This document shows, in pieces, positions 53,601-60,611 of a DNA stretch of 64,000 nucleotides. The stretch spans positions 933,852-997,851 of the forward strand of contig NZ_JAGSYD010000001.1 of assembly GCF_025685575.1 (NCBI RefSeq), given 5' to 3'. Made by a program: the position numbers and the translations under genes. This stretch comes from Granulicella cerasi (lineage in GTDB: Bacteria; Acidobacteriota; Terriglobia; Terriglobales; Acidobacteriaceae). The first letter of the stretch is position 1. Every line of letters starts with the position of its first letter. The notes under the pieces were generated by a model. It was not told where the DNA came from and ran no database searches. It saw only the letters and a program-made list of their open reading frames with translations.

Positions 53601-54242
53601 GCGGGAGCGAATGGCACGGTGCTCTCTACGTTGTCGTTGCAGACAGCATCCCCACTCATCACCATCCATCCGCTTTCCGCTAAAGCCGTGCCAACCCACA
53701 ACGCAAATTGGCTTCTCCATGGCTCGGTTCTGAGCATGGCGGGACTCATGTTGTTTGGCGTACGTCGTCGTCGACTTAGCTTGAGTGTTGCAACGGCCAT
53801 ACTGCTGAGCTCTGCGGCATTTCTCGTTGGCTGCAGCAATAACAGCAACTCACAGAACAGTCCGACGGCGCCCTTGTCCGCAACCGTCACTACGCTCTCG
53901 GCCTCTTCGGCGACAGCGGCGTTGAAGTCGCCGATCACGTTCACTGCAAGCGTGGCACCTGCTTCCGGTAGCGGGTCACCTTCCGGCGCTGTCACCTTCA
54001 CGTCAGCGTCTGGCACAGTCGGCACGGCGGCTGTCAACGCGGGCACGGCAAGCCTGACGCTGAGCTCTCTGCCTGCGGGGACGCAGAGCCTCACGGCGAC
54101 CTATAGCGGTGATGCTGTCTTCGCTTCGTCCACTTCAGCCGCACGCGCGGTTGACATCACGTTCGCCACAACTCTCACGATCACCGCTTCTGATACCTAC
54201 GGAGATACGACAACCGCGAACCTCGATTTGAATGTGAACTAG
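50634..54242 (+). CDS. Sedolisin/kumamolisin-type serine-carboxyl protease (S53) with Ig-like repeats; N-terminus altered by duplication
   Basis: Open frame of 1,202 residues from GTG at 50634. The pro-kumamolisin domain is at about 60-195 (SPRYHKWITPEQFGVQYG, VAFTGTHAQLKAAFNTEL). The S53 catalytic triad is E324 and D328 in GVEEASLDVEW and S600 in GGTSFASPIFAG. Two Ig-like repeats follow (SLNVAVGAVSPATGTPTGD; SGGVTPTGTVTFTNATSN). Near the end are a hydrophobic segment, RRRR, a second hydrophobic segment and VGC (C1067), then one more Ig-like repeat and a tail TLTITASDTYGD. The likely original start is ATG 50609 with AAGGGG six bases upstream, giving signal peptide RASSILRCAFTLLFGGSSAL-VANAQ; the 28-bp duplication breaks this frame. 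The GTG start gives a poorer signal, so export or expression may be impaired. Confidence 0.8.
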   Translation: MRSRCCLAALPPLSLFGGSSALVANAQVAHTPVVASPRVNASMIDASNRASLKGSLHPLATHAADRGIAPDSLELGRTILLLQRSAAQQKALDQLAQDQQNPQSPRYHKWITPEQFGVQYGVATQDIDAVDKWLQSFGLQVEPTMPGHNIVAFTGTHAQLKAAFNTELHRYDVNGTQYYANATRPSIPAALAPVIAGFASLNNFPKPGQHTKTQSLHHAGGAWSPQAGTHAAFSRYQPNDTTSLGGQNFYALAPYDLATIYNLRPLWDAGIDGTGQSIAIIGDADIDTADVDYFRKAFGLPATKLNVIHYGPDPGGGDGSGVEEASLDVEWAGAVAKNATIDLVISPNTATSAGIDSAAIYVIENNLTSILNASFGECEIGLGTAGNEFYSEIWEQAAAQGITVTVAAGDSGSATCDQGSSAAFNGLTVSGIASTPYNVAVGGTDLYGTYLDPSRYWTTSNDPTTLQSARSYVPELPWNNSCGSPQVLAYMQSLGATDTTTEALCNDYNVQGVLTTAGGSGGVSSCASADPNTGQCLGGYAKPAWQSQLQGVPADGARDLPDISLMSGSGSWGSLYLFCASLGGGSCDVNSNISGAGGTSFASPIFAGLMALVQQKTSSAQGNPNYILYKLAQTQLAGGNASACATSNLLTGNSCVFYDITAGTNAVPCFSGTLDCTLSNSADLYGVLPGYAANAGYDLATGIGSINFTNMVNAWQSAASSFTASSTALTSTNTTINYGSPLSLNVAVGAVSPATGTPTGDISVVSNSSVLNSNAIAGETLVNGASSITATLLPGGTYQLSAHYTGDMTFAPSESAPLTVHIMPYPITNLALDASTASIVPNQNVTLSITVPGLSGGVTPTGTVTFTNATSNAVLGTATLSSVAGATNATGYLTVSSSQLQPGANSLTATFSGDLDYSRVTTAATTVVLGNPFAASINPSALTLSANTAGTATVTLTPLGSLALNPANISLKCPATLPAGLNCVFSTPVAGANGTVLSTLSLQTASPLITIHPLSAKAVPTHNANWLLHGSVLSMAGLMLFGVRRRRLSLSVATAILLSSAAFLVGCSNNSNSQNSPTAPLSATVTTLSASSATAALKSPITFTASVAPASGSGSPSGAVTFTSASGTVGTAAVNAGTASLTLSSLPAGTQSLTATYSGDAVFASSTSAARAVDITFATTLTITASDTYGDTTTANLDLNVN
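50647..50703 (+). repeat. 28-bp tandem duplication in the sedolisin signal-peptide region
   Basis: A 28-base unit starting GTTGTTTGGCGGCTC occupies 50647-50674 and is repeated without change at 50675-50702; one further base also matches. Each unit contains GGCGG-ctctt-CCGCC, a small hairpin. Twenty-eight is not a multiple of three, so the extra copy moves the well-placed ATG at 50609 out of frame with the rest of the gene. Confidence 0.95.
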
Positions 54243-54257
54243 TCTCGTTTCTCAGGA

Positions 54258-54307
54258 ATCCCTGCAAGGTAGCTGTCACGAAGAGGCTTCTTGCAGGGAT
54301 ATTTTTT
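54258..54307 (+). terminator. Intrinsic terminator after the S53 protease
   Basis: ATCCCTGCAAG (54258-54268) pairs perfectly with CTTGCAGGGAT (54290-54300); the loop is 21 bases and ATTTTTT follows. It lies 16 bases after the stop codon. Confidence 0.75.
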
Positions 54308-54673
54308 CACGCGCTCTGGCGCGAAGGCGTGCCTAACCCCATGAGGGCGCTTGCCTGAACTCTTGCACGAGTCTTCATTCATGAAGGATGGCTGACCGTA
54401 AGGCGGTTCGCAAATTGCGCGCATGTTTGCAAGAAGCAGGAAGGCGAGGCGCCGGACATATCCATAGCGACGATAGCGGCACCAAGGAACTTTACCGTGG
54501 ACTGCATGGGCAGAACGTTTCCCTGTTCTTCGCTTCGTAGCAAAGAGTCGCGAATCCACAAACACGCTCGGTTCTGCAAAGAGCTCATTCACCTCGCCGG
54601 TCTACGCTGATGCAAAGAAGCGACGCCTTTCACGTTCTGCAAAGGCACATCTTGAAGAAGCGGAGCAGCTTCC
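54308..54673. other. Gene-free stretch with small repeats upstream of the NADH dehydrogenase
   Basis: No credible gene is seen; short open frames here lack ribosome sites and look like background. It holds a perfect palindrome CTTCAT-TC-ATGAAG (54373-54386) and an 11-base direct repeat GTTCTGCAAAG at 54571-54581 and 54634-54644, 63 bp apart (three times 21). These could be operators for the downstream gene; no clear promoter box was identified. Confidence 0.4.
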
Positions 54674-55969
54674 ATGAAGCCAGGCCAGAAGAGTGTTGTG
54701 ATTGTCGGCGCGGGGTTTGCGGGACTCAACTGTGCGCAGAGACTTGCAGCGAATCCTGAGATCCACATCACGCTGCTGGACCGCAACAACTACCAGCAGT
54801 TTCAGCCGTTGCTCTATCAGGTGGCGAGCGGGATGTTGTCTGCGGACAACGCGGCCTTCAACTTGAGGACGGTTCTCGCGGAGCACGATAACGTCGACAT
54901 CGTGATGGCCGAGGTCAGCTCGGTCGACTTGGCGAATCGTACAGCGTACTCCGCCGAAGGCAAAACTTATACGGGCGACTTCCTCGTGCTGGCTGCGGGC
55001 GCAGAGCCCAACTTCTTTGGCATTCCCGGCGTTCAGGAGCATGCCTTCCCGTTGTATTCGCTGCTCGACGCCGAGCGGCTGCGCTCCAGAATTCTTGCAT
55101 TGCTCGAAGCCGCAGATCGCGAGAGTGCGAAGCGGAATGTGCCACTGGAGTTTGTTGTGATTGGAGGCGGCCCCACGGGTGTTGAGATTGCAGGAGCTAT
55201 CGGCGATGTTTTCCAGCGCACTTCGAGCCAAGCTTTTAAGCACCTGGATTTGAAGTCTGCCTCCATCACGCTTGTGGACATGGCGAAGACCGTACTGACT
55301 CCATTCGGCACTCACTCGAAAGAGTACGCAGAGGAGGCGTTGAAGAGTCGAAGCGTGAAGCTGATGCTTGGTGTCACGGTAAGCGAGGTCACGCGCGAGG
55401 GTGTGAAGTTTGCCGATGGAACACATCTTCCTGCGCAGCTCGTTGTCTGGGCTGGCGGCCTCAAGGCATCAGGGCTCTCCACCTCTGTGGGCATCAAGAC
55501 TGGCCGCGGCGGCCGGATTGATGTGCAGTCCGACCTGAGTGTCGCTGGCTTTCCCGGCGTCTATGCGCTTGGCGACTTCGCCAACTTCAAGTCTGCAGAC
55601 GGAACGGCCCTCCCTCAACTTGCTTCCGTTGCACAGCAGGCTGGGCGCCACTGCGCAAAGAACATTGCTGCCGTGGTTGGGGGCGACGAGACCCATCCGT
55701 TCGAATACTTCGACAAAGGCATCATGGCGATGGTTGGTCGCAATGCTGCCGTGGCAGAGGTTGGCGTGGGCCGTCATGCGATCACCGGCATCCTTGCATT
55801 CGCAGCATGGCTTGGAGTCCACGCGGCGTTGCTAACGACAGTTCGTGCTCAGGTTGAGACATTCCTCGAATGGGCGTGGGAGTACTTCGGCGATGTTCAC
55901 GTGGATGCTCTGCTGGATCGCCCCGGCCTCAATTGGTCGCACGGCAAGACGCCGACGAACTCGAAGTAG
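54674..55969 (+). CDS. ndh: Type II NADH dehydrogenase (NDH-2), FAD-dependent
   Basis: 431 residues; a single-subunit, non-proton-pumping NADH:quinone oxidoreductase bound to the inner face of the cytoplasmic membrane. The FAD Rossmann motif is SVVIVGAGFAGLNCAQRLA at about 7-25, followed by LLDRNNYQQFQPLLYQVASG, a conserved NDH-2 block. The NADH site is FVVIGGGPTGVEIAGAIGDV at about 157-176. FPGVYALGDFANFKSADG is the second FAD-contact motif and LPQLASVAQQAGRHCAKNI follows it. A C-terminal hydrophobic/amphipathic segment (ITGILAFAAWLGVHAALLT) fits membrane attachment. It stands apart from respiratory clusters here. Spacing of 107 bp to the next gene allows co-transcription, with a small GCGTCG hairpin at 55991-56010. 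Confidence 0.9.
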   Translation: MKPGQKSVVIVGAGFAGLNCAQRLAANPEIHITLLDRNNYQQFQPLLYQVASGMLSADNAAFNLRTVLAEHDNVDIVMAEVSSVDLANRTAYSAEGKTYTGDFLVLAAGAEPNFFGIPGVQEHAFPLYSLLDAERLRSRILALLEAADRESAKRNVPLEFVVIGGGPTGVEIAGAIGDVFQRTSSQAFKHLDLKSASITLVDMAKTVLTPFGTHSKEYAEEALKSRSVKLMLGVTVSEVTREGVKFADGTHLPAQLVVWAGGLKASGLSTSVGIKTGRGGRIDVQSDLSVAGFPGVYALGDFANFKSADGTALPQLASVAQQAGRHCAKNIAAVVGGDETHPFEYFDKGIMAMVGRNAAVAEVGVGRHAITGILAFAAWLGVHAALLTTVRAQVETFLEWAWEYFGDVHVDALLDRPGLNWSHGKTPTNSK

Positions 55970-56076
55970 CTTTTGCCGACAAGACTCATTGCGTCGCGAT
56001 AGATCGACGCTCGGTTTGTTGGTTCGCCAAAGAAATGGGCACTTGCCCTCTCACCGAGATCAAACAGGAGAAATCA

Positions 56077-57018
56077 ATGTCAGCGCAAACACCAGTCCGT
56101 AGCATCGTGGTTGTGGGTACGGGCGTCATCGGAGCAAGCTGGGCGGCCTTTTATCTCTCGCGCGGATTCGACGTGATCGCAACCGATCCTGCGCCGGGCG
56201 CGGAAGATCGCCTGCGTCAGTACGTTGATGAAGCTTGGACGCTGCTCGCGAGTCACGGTACCGCTTCTGATGCCTCGAAGGATCGTCTCTCGTTCAACGC
56301 TTCGATGCAGGACGCGGTGAGCAAGGCGGACTTCGTACAGGAGAACGGCCCTGAGCGTCCTGACTTGAAGACGAAGCTCTTCGCCGATATGGACGAGGCT
56401 GCGGCACCGCATGTGCTGCTGGCTTCGAGCTCCTCGGGGCTCACGATGGACGTCATCCAATCGCAGTGCAAGCACCCTGAGCGCTGCGTGATCGGGCATC
56501 CATTCAATCCGCCACACATCATTCCCCTAGTCGAAGTCGTTGGCGGCGCAAAGACTTCGGAGGAGACGATCCAGCGAGCGCTCGACTTCTATGCTTCGGT
56601 TGGCAAGAAGGCTGTTCGTCTCAACAAGGCTTTGCCAGGGCATGTAGCCAATCGCTTCCAGGCCGCACTCTACAAAGAGGTGCTCTACCTTGTACAGGCC
56701 GGCGTGCTGAGTGTGGAGGATGCGGATATCGCTATCGCATACGGTCCAGGCTTGCGTTGGGGCGTGATGGGCCCGAGCCTTCAGTGGCACCTCGGCGGTG
56801 GCCCTGGTGGTATTCAACACTTCATGGAACATCTGATGCCGCCGCTTACTGGCTTGATGGGCGCGCTCGCTGCGCCGCAGGTGACGGATGAGCTGAAGCA
56901 GACCGTGATCAATGGCGTGATGAAGGAGACGAAGGGGCTCACGGTCGACCAACTCACGGGCAAAGAGAATGAAGTGCTGTTGGGGCTTCTTGCTTTGCGT
57001 GAGAAGGCTGGATTCTAA
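56077..57018 (+). CDS. 3-hydroxyacyl-CoA dehydrogenase family enzyme, L-carnitine/L-gulonate 3-dehydrogenase-like
   Basis: About 313 residues, cytoplasmic, NAD-dependent. ATG at 56077 has CAGGAG at 56065-56070; an in-frame stretch upstream is not needed. The NAD site is SIVVVGTGVIGASWAAFYLS at about 9-28. ADFVQENGPERPDLKTKLF and LLASSSSGLTMDVIQ are typical of this family, as is the catalytic-His region CVIGHPFNPPHIIPLVEVVG. At 313 residues it matches carnitine 3-dehydrogenase, L-gulonate 3-dehydrogenase and 3-hydroxybutyryl-CoA dehydrogenase; GPGLRWGVMGPSLQWHLGGG favours the first two. The substrate remains open, and no carnitine genes are adjacent. Confidence 0.78.
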   Translation: MSAQTPVRSIVVVGTGVIGASWAAFYLSRGFDVIATDPAPGAEDRLRQYVDEAWTLLASHGTASDASKDRLSFNASMQDAVSKADFVQENGPERPDLKTKLFADMDEAAAPHVLLASSSSGLTMDVIQSQCKHPERCVIGHPFNPPHIIPLVEVVGGAKTSEETIQRALDFYASVGKKAVRLNKALPGHVANRFQAALYKEVLYLVQAGVLSVEDADIAIAYGPGLRWGVMGPSLQWHLGGGPGGIQHFMEHLMPPLTGLMGALAAPQVTDELKQTVINGVMKETKGLTVDQLTGKENEVLLGLLALREKAGF

Positions 57019-57031
57019 TCCGTTGCTTTTC

Positions 57032-57066
57032 AAAGAAGTCGCCTTCCGGCGGCTTCTTTTCTTTTG
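57032..57066. terminator. Bidirectional terminator between convergent genes
   Basis: An 11-bp stem (57033-57043 with 57048-57058, one T-G wobble) with a TTCC loop is followed by TTCTTTT on the plus strand and preceded by A-rich sequence (CAAAGAAG), so it can serve both the dehydrogenase and the FUSC gene. The whole convergent gap is 52 bp. Confidence 0.75.
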
Positions 57067-57070
57067 TCGT

Positions 57071-59137
57071 CTAGTGGCTTTCCGATTTCAATACAGAGGC
57101 CCAATGCTTGACCTCGCTGTATCGTGCCAACGTGTTATGGACGTATTGATTGCTCGGTAGGCCGGCGACTTCCTGCGTTGCCTCTGAGTTGCGTGGCGTG
57201 GTCTTACTTCCGGTCAGGACGTTCTCCATCTCGAATGCCAGGTCTAAGAGCTGGTGCGCAATCACACTACGCAACCGCATCGAGGCCGGGTCTTTGCCGA
57301 GATCGCTGAGGGCGTCCTCGTGAAGCAGCACAGCCTGGTCCCACAGAAGTCCAATGAGCTCTGTCGCGAAGCTGAGGATCGTGTTTCCGGTGCTTACCAT
57401 GGCGCGGTGCCCGGGCCCGAACTCGTACAGGGTCGCGTCTTGTAGGCTACGCAGACTGCCGATTTTCACGCGAAGCTGTGTCTGAAGGTTCGTCGATTCG
57501 GCTTCGATTGCAGGGGCGTCGCCGGGCGCGTCAACGAGCGTAACGATCTGCGCTGCGTCTCGGAGGATGGAAGCGAGTACCTGCCGCATGACGGTGACGG
57601 TTCGTACAGGCCATATCTGGTCCATTACAAACCACATCACGAAGGTTGCGAGGAGGATTCCCGCGAGTCGATCGCGTGCTGGATTCAATTGTGCAGGCGC
57701 GACGAATCCGCCCAGAGTTGTGACGTAGAACGCAAATGCTACTTGGAGTCCGATGTAACTGAAGCGCTCTCCAGCGCTACCCCAGGCTGAGATGAAACTG
57801 ACGAGACCAACGAGGATGACCAGCGACGTGATCGAGTCCGTAAGAGGGAAGAGGAGGATGACCGCTCCCATGCCGAGCAGCAGGCCTCCGATGACTCCGC
57901 CGATAAGGCGGAACGTCAGTTTCTGCTTCATCGCCCCTGTTTGGCCGAGGCCCGTGACGATCACCGTGATGACGGCCGTGTTGATCCCCGGCCAGTTGAT
58001 GGCGTGATACGCAATGAAGCAAAGCGTCGCACATAAGCTGATCTTCATTGCGAAGAAGACGTTCTCTGGTTTCGTTAGTTCTCCGGGGAGAATGAGCGGT
58101 GTCTTCGCATTCGGCACTGAAGCTTGCGAGGGCACCTCTCCTTGAACTTCGTTGCTCTGCACAGCACGCAGCAGTGTCTCTACTTCACGCAGATGTTCTA
58201 TCGGATGACCAAACGTCTCACTCTCGTTGAGGGTTTCGTGCTTCCTGATGGAGAGATCGTTCGCGAATGCTGAGAAGCGATGCGCGAGGCTGCTGCACTG
58301 CTCGCGGATCTCGTCGCTCTGTTGCTCGCTGTCGAATGCAAAGGCGGCTGCATGTTCCAGTAGATCGAGAAGCGCCAGTACATGCCGAAGCGGGCTCACG
58401 CTGAACTCCGCGCTGGTAGCATGATGCTTGCTCATCTCGCGATAGAGCTCAAGCATCTCTGCGTTACCCTGCGTGGCGAGCAAAGAAACCTGTACCGCTG
58501 TCTCCGCTCTGTGTTCTATCGAATCATTCTTTGCGATGGCATCGAAGCAATCCGCCAGTGCTATGTATCGTGTGCGGATCAGTTCACTCAGGCGCTGCGC
58601 TGCGGTGCGGCTGGCGAAGATGTACTCCACCGCAATCGATGTTCCGATCGCGATGCCGAATGTGCCGACAAGCCACATCGTGTTCTTCACGAGGCGGTCC
58701 GCAGGCACGTGGTTGTCCCAGAAGCTGATGCCGAGAAAGAAGACTTGGCCGATCCCCGAGCCAATTGCCGGAATGCTTGTCGCAACAGAGATCATCGCGG
58801 CTACAAAGACCACGACCATCAGGCTCAGCACGCGGACCATCGGATCGTTATCCGTGAGAATGACGGTGAGCAGCACCGAGCCGAGCGTGACGACGATAGC
58901 GATCATCAGCGCGAAGCCGATGCGCAGCATCTGCGTCGGGCTCTTGAAGCCCAGCGTCAGAATGACGTACACCGCATAGGAGGCGAATGGCGCCTGCAGC
59001 ACCATCATGATGACCAGCGCCACAACGGAGGCGAGCGCGACACGCAGAGAGTAGCTCAGTCTTTCCGGACGTGGAAACATGTCCTGCTTCCACGCATCGA
59101 ACCATGACTTTCTGTGTCCCAGATTGCGGATCATCAT
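57071..59137 (-). CDS. FUSC-family inner-membrane transporter (aromatic acid / fusaric acid exporter)
   Basis: About 688 residues. ATG at 59137 has GAGG five bases upstream, inside the end of the HlyD gene, with only 2 bp between the two. The protein has two hydrophobic blocks of about six helices each: first ALASVVALVIMMVLQAPFAS, VYVILTLGFKSPTQMLRIGF and following helices; a cytoplasmic helical region; then a second block (MKISLCATLCFIAYHAINWP, GAMKQKLTFRLIGGVIGGLL). The motif FKSPTQMLRIG and the second-block motif QKLTFRLIGGVIGG are typical of FUSC/AaeB proteins. With HlyD and TolC partners it should form a tripartite efflux pump for small aromatic acids or similar compounds; substrate is inferred from family. 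Confidence 0.9.
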   Translation of the reverse strand: MMIRNLGHRKSWFDAWKQDMFPRPERLSYSLRVALASVVALVIMMVLQAPFASYAVYVILTLGFKSPTQMLRIGFALMIAIVVTLGSVLLTVILTDNDPMVRVLSLMVVVFVAAMISVATSIPAIGSGIGQVFFLGISFWDNHVPADRLVKNTMWLVGTFGIAIGTSIAVEYIFASRTAAQRLSELIRTRYIALADCFDAIAKNDSIEHRAETAVQVSLLATQGNAEMLELYREMSKHHATSAEFSVSPLRHVLALLDLLEHAAAFAFDSEQQSDEIREQCSSLAHRFSAFANDLSIRKHETLNESETFGHPIEHLREVETLLRAVQSNEVQGEVPSQASVPNAKTPLILPGELTKPENVFFAMKISLCATLCFIAYHAINWPGINTAVITVIVTGLGQTGAMKQKLTFRLIGGVIGGLLLGMGAVILLFPLTDSITSLVILVGLVSFISAWGSAGERFSYIGLQVAFAFYVTTLGGFVAPAQLNPARDRLAGILLATFVMWFVMDQIWPVRTVTVMRQVLASILRDAAQIVTLVDAPGDAPAIEAESTNLQTQLRVKIGSLRSLQDATLYEFGPGHRAMVSTGNTILSFATELIGLLWDQAVLLHEDALSDLGKDPASMRLRSVIAHQLLDLAFEMENVLTGSKTTPRNSEATQEVAGLPSNQYVHNTLARYSEVKHWASVLKSESH

Positions 59138-59139
59138 CG

Positions 59140-60336
59140 CTACCTCACAATCGTTACGGCAGTAGCTCCGATGCGAAATAAGCTGGGATCGGGATCCTTC
59201 ACCAGAACGCGGACGGGGAATCGCGTGGAGAGGTGCACCCAATTCAAAGTTCGTTCAATGTTCGGTAGCCCGTCGGCGACATTGCCGTCTTCAGGGAAGA
59301 CGCCATAGCCTGCGCTCTCGACAACGCCGTCGAAGTGACGTTCAGGGTGCCCCATGAGGTACACGTCGACCCGGTCACCCGCGTGGATGTACCGCATCTT
59401 GCCTTCGCGATAGTTGGCGATCACCCACCAGCGTCGGTCATCGATCAGCGTGAACATCGGTGTACCGGGATGTGCGTAAGCGCCTTCCGAGATGTTCAAC
59501 TCGGTAACGTAGCCATCGAATGGAGCCACGACGCGGCACCGTTGCAAGTCGAGACGAGCTTTGTCTACTCGCGCGGCCAAGGCCGCTCGCTGCGATTCAA
59601 GAATGTCCAACGTGTCAACAACGTGCATAGCCTGCCCGAGTTTGGCTTTCGAGACGATGGTCTCATCGCCAGCCTGTGACTCACGCAGCTCCGCTTGTGT
59701 TTCCGTTGCCTGTGCTTCAAGCAACGCGGCTTCGGCTTGATCGTATTGCCCTTGTGCTTCGTGCATCGCAGTCGTTGCCTGATCGACTTGGTCCACAGTC
59801 ACGTACTGCTTCGCAAGCAACGGTTCGAGCCGATGGAGGTCGCTTATCGAATAAGTCAGCCGTGCCTTCGTTGCATCGGCTGTTGCCCGAGCGCGCGCCA
59901 CGCCCGCGCGTGCCAGGTCGACACCGCTTCCTGCAGTCTTTACTCCTGTCATGGAGGTGCGAACGGCTGCATGCGCTGCATCCACGGCGTTGTTTTCGGC
60001 CGCGATCTTTCTACGTGTATCTATGATCCGCTGCTCAAGATTGTCTTGATCCGCAACGGCCTGTTGCAGCGCGTATGCGTAATCGCGAGGGTCAATCTCG
60101 AAGAGCAAATCGCCTTTGTGCACGCGCGCATTGTCGTGCGCAGGCAGAGAGATGACACGCCCTCCTACCTCGGGAGCCATGGCGATGAAGTTAGCGCGCA
60201 CGCTGGCGTCGTCAGTGCGCGGATGAGTTCCGCTGTCGAAGATGACCACCAGCAATGCAATCGCGGCAAGGCCCATGACTGTATTGCGGATGGTGCGTCC
60301 GCCTCTCGCTTTTTGTAGATCGTTATCTATCGTCAT
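59140..60336 (-). CDS. HlyD/EmrA-family periplasmic membrane-fusion protein
   Basis: About 398 residues from ATG 60336, with GGAG five bases upstream; an open frame extends further without a better start. A single N-terminal transmembrane helix (NTVMGLAAIALLVVIFDSG) is followed by TDDASVRANFIAMAPEVGGR, VISLPAHDNARVHKGDLLFE and IDPRDYAYALQQA, the standard biotinyl-lipoyl opening. A long helical hairpin (about 90-250) with coiled-coil heptads contacts TolC. CRVVAPFDGYVTELNISEGA starts the second half of the lipoyl domain, and the C-terminal beta-barrel contains MRYIHAGDRVDVYLMGHPER. It links the FUSC transporter to TolC; nine bases separate it from the YtcA gene. Confidence 0.92.
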   Translation of the reverse strand: MTIDNDLQKARGGRTIRNTVMGLAAIALLVVIFDSGTHPRTDDASVRANFIAMAPEVGGRVISLPAHDNARVHKGDLLFEIDPRDYAYALQQAVADQDNLEQRIIDTRRKIAAENNAVDAAHAAVRTSMTGVKTAGSGVDLARAGVARARATADATKARLTYSISDLHRLEPLLAKQYVTVDQVDQATTAMHEAQGQYDQAEAALLEAQATETQAELRESQAGDETIVSKAKLGQAMHVVDTLDILESQRAALAARVDKARLDLQRCRVVAPFDGYVTELNISEGAYAHPGTPMFTLIDDRRWWVIANYREGKMRYIHAGDRVDVYLMGHPERHFDGVVESAGYGVFPEDGNVADGLPNIERTLNWVHLSTRFPVRVLVKDPDPSLFRIGATAVTIVR

Positions 60337-60344
60337 GGACGCTC

Positions 60345-60611
60345 CTAGCGATAAAAAATCAGCCACACTGCGCAGGCCGTAAGAACAACCACGGAGGGAT
60401 AGAAGAGCCACAAAGGGGCGACATGGTCTTCGAGTTGACGTCGCAGCAGGGACGTTCGTGCAAACGCTGCGGCGAAGATTCCCGCGATGAGGCAGATCAT
60501 CCAGACAGGGAAGAAGGAGCCCACAATCGAGATGGAAGGGGCGTGGCTGCAGCCAGAGAGCATCAACGCGAGCATCATCGTCGCGGTGGATTGAAGCATC
60601 CTGTGTTTCAC
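60345..60611 (-). CDS. YtcA-family small lipoprotein
   Basis: 88 residues. GTG at 60611 shares its G with the TolC stop (TAGTG), so translation is coupled; an ATG four codons on is an alternative. Signal MMLALMLSGC ends in a lipobox, then HAPSISIVGSFFPVWMICL and a second hydrophobic helix (WLFYPSVVVLTACAVWLIF). These two helices with the SIVGSFFPVW block match the YtcA family, found within FUSC-type efflux operons. Its role, perhaps in assembling the pump, is not established. Confidence 0.8.
   Translation of the reverse strand: MKHRMLQSTATMMLALMLSGCSHAPSISIVGSFFPVWMICLIAGIFAAAFARTSLLRRQLEDHVAPLWLFYPSVVVLTACAVWLIFYR

Noticed and set aside
54239..54592. Minus-strand open frame of 117 codons in the gene-free stretch
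   Set aside because: Overlaps the terminator at 54258-54307, shows no domain, and its composition is unlike a protein; treated as non-coding.
54673..54687. 15-base match CATGAAGCCAGGCCA also at 63325-63339
   Set aside because: One or two exact 15-base repeats are expected by chance in 64 kb; the contexts are unrelated.
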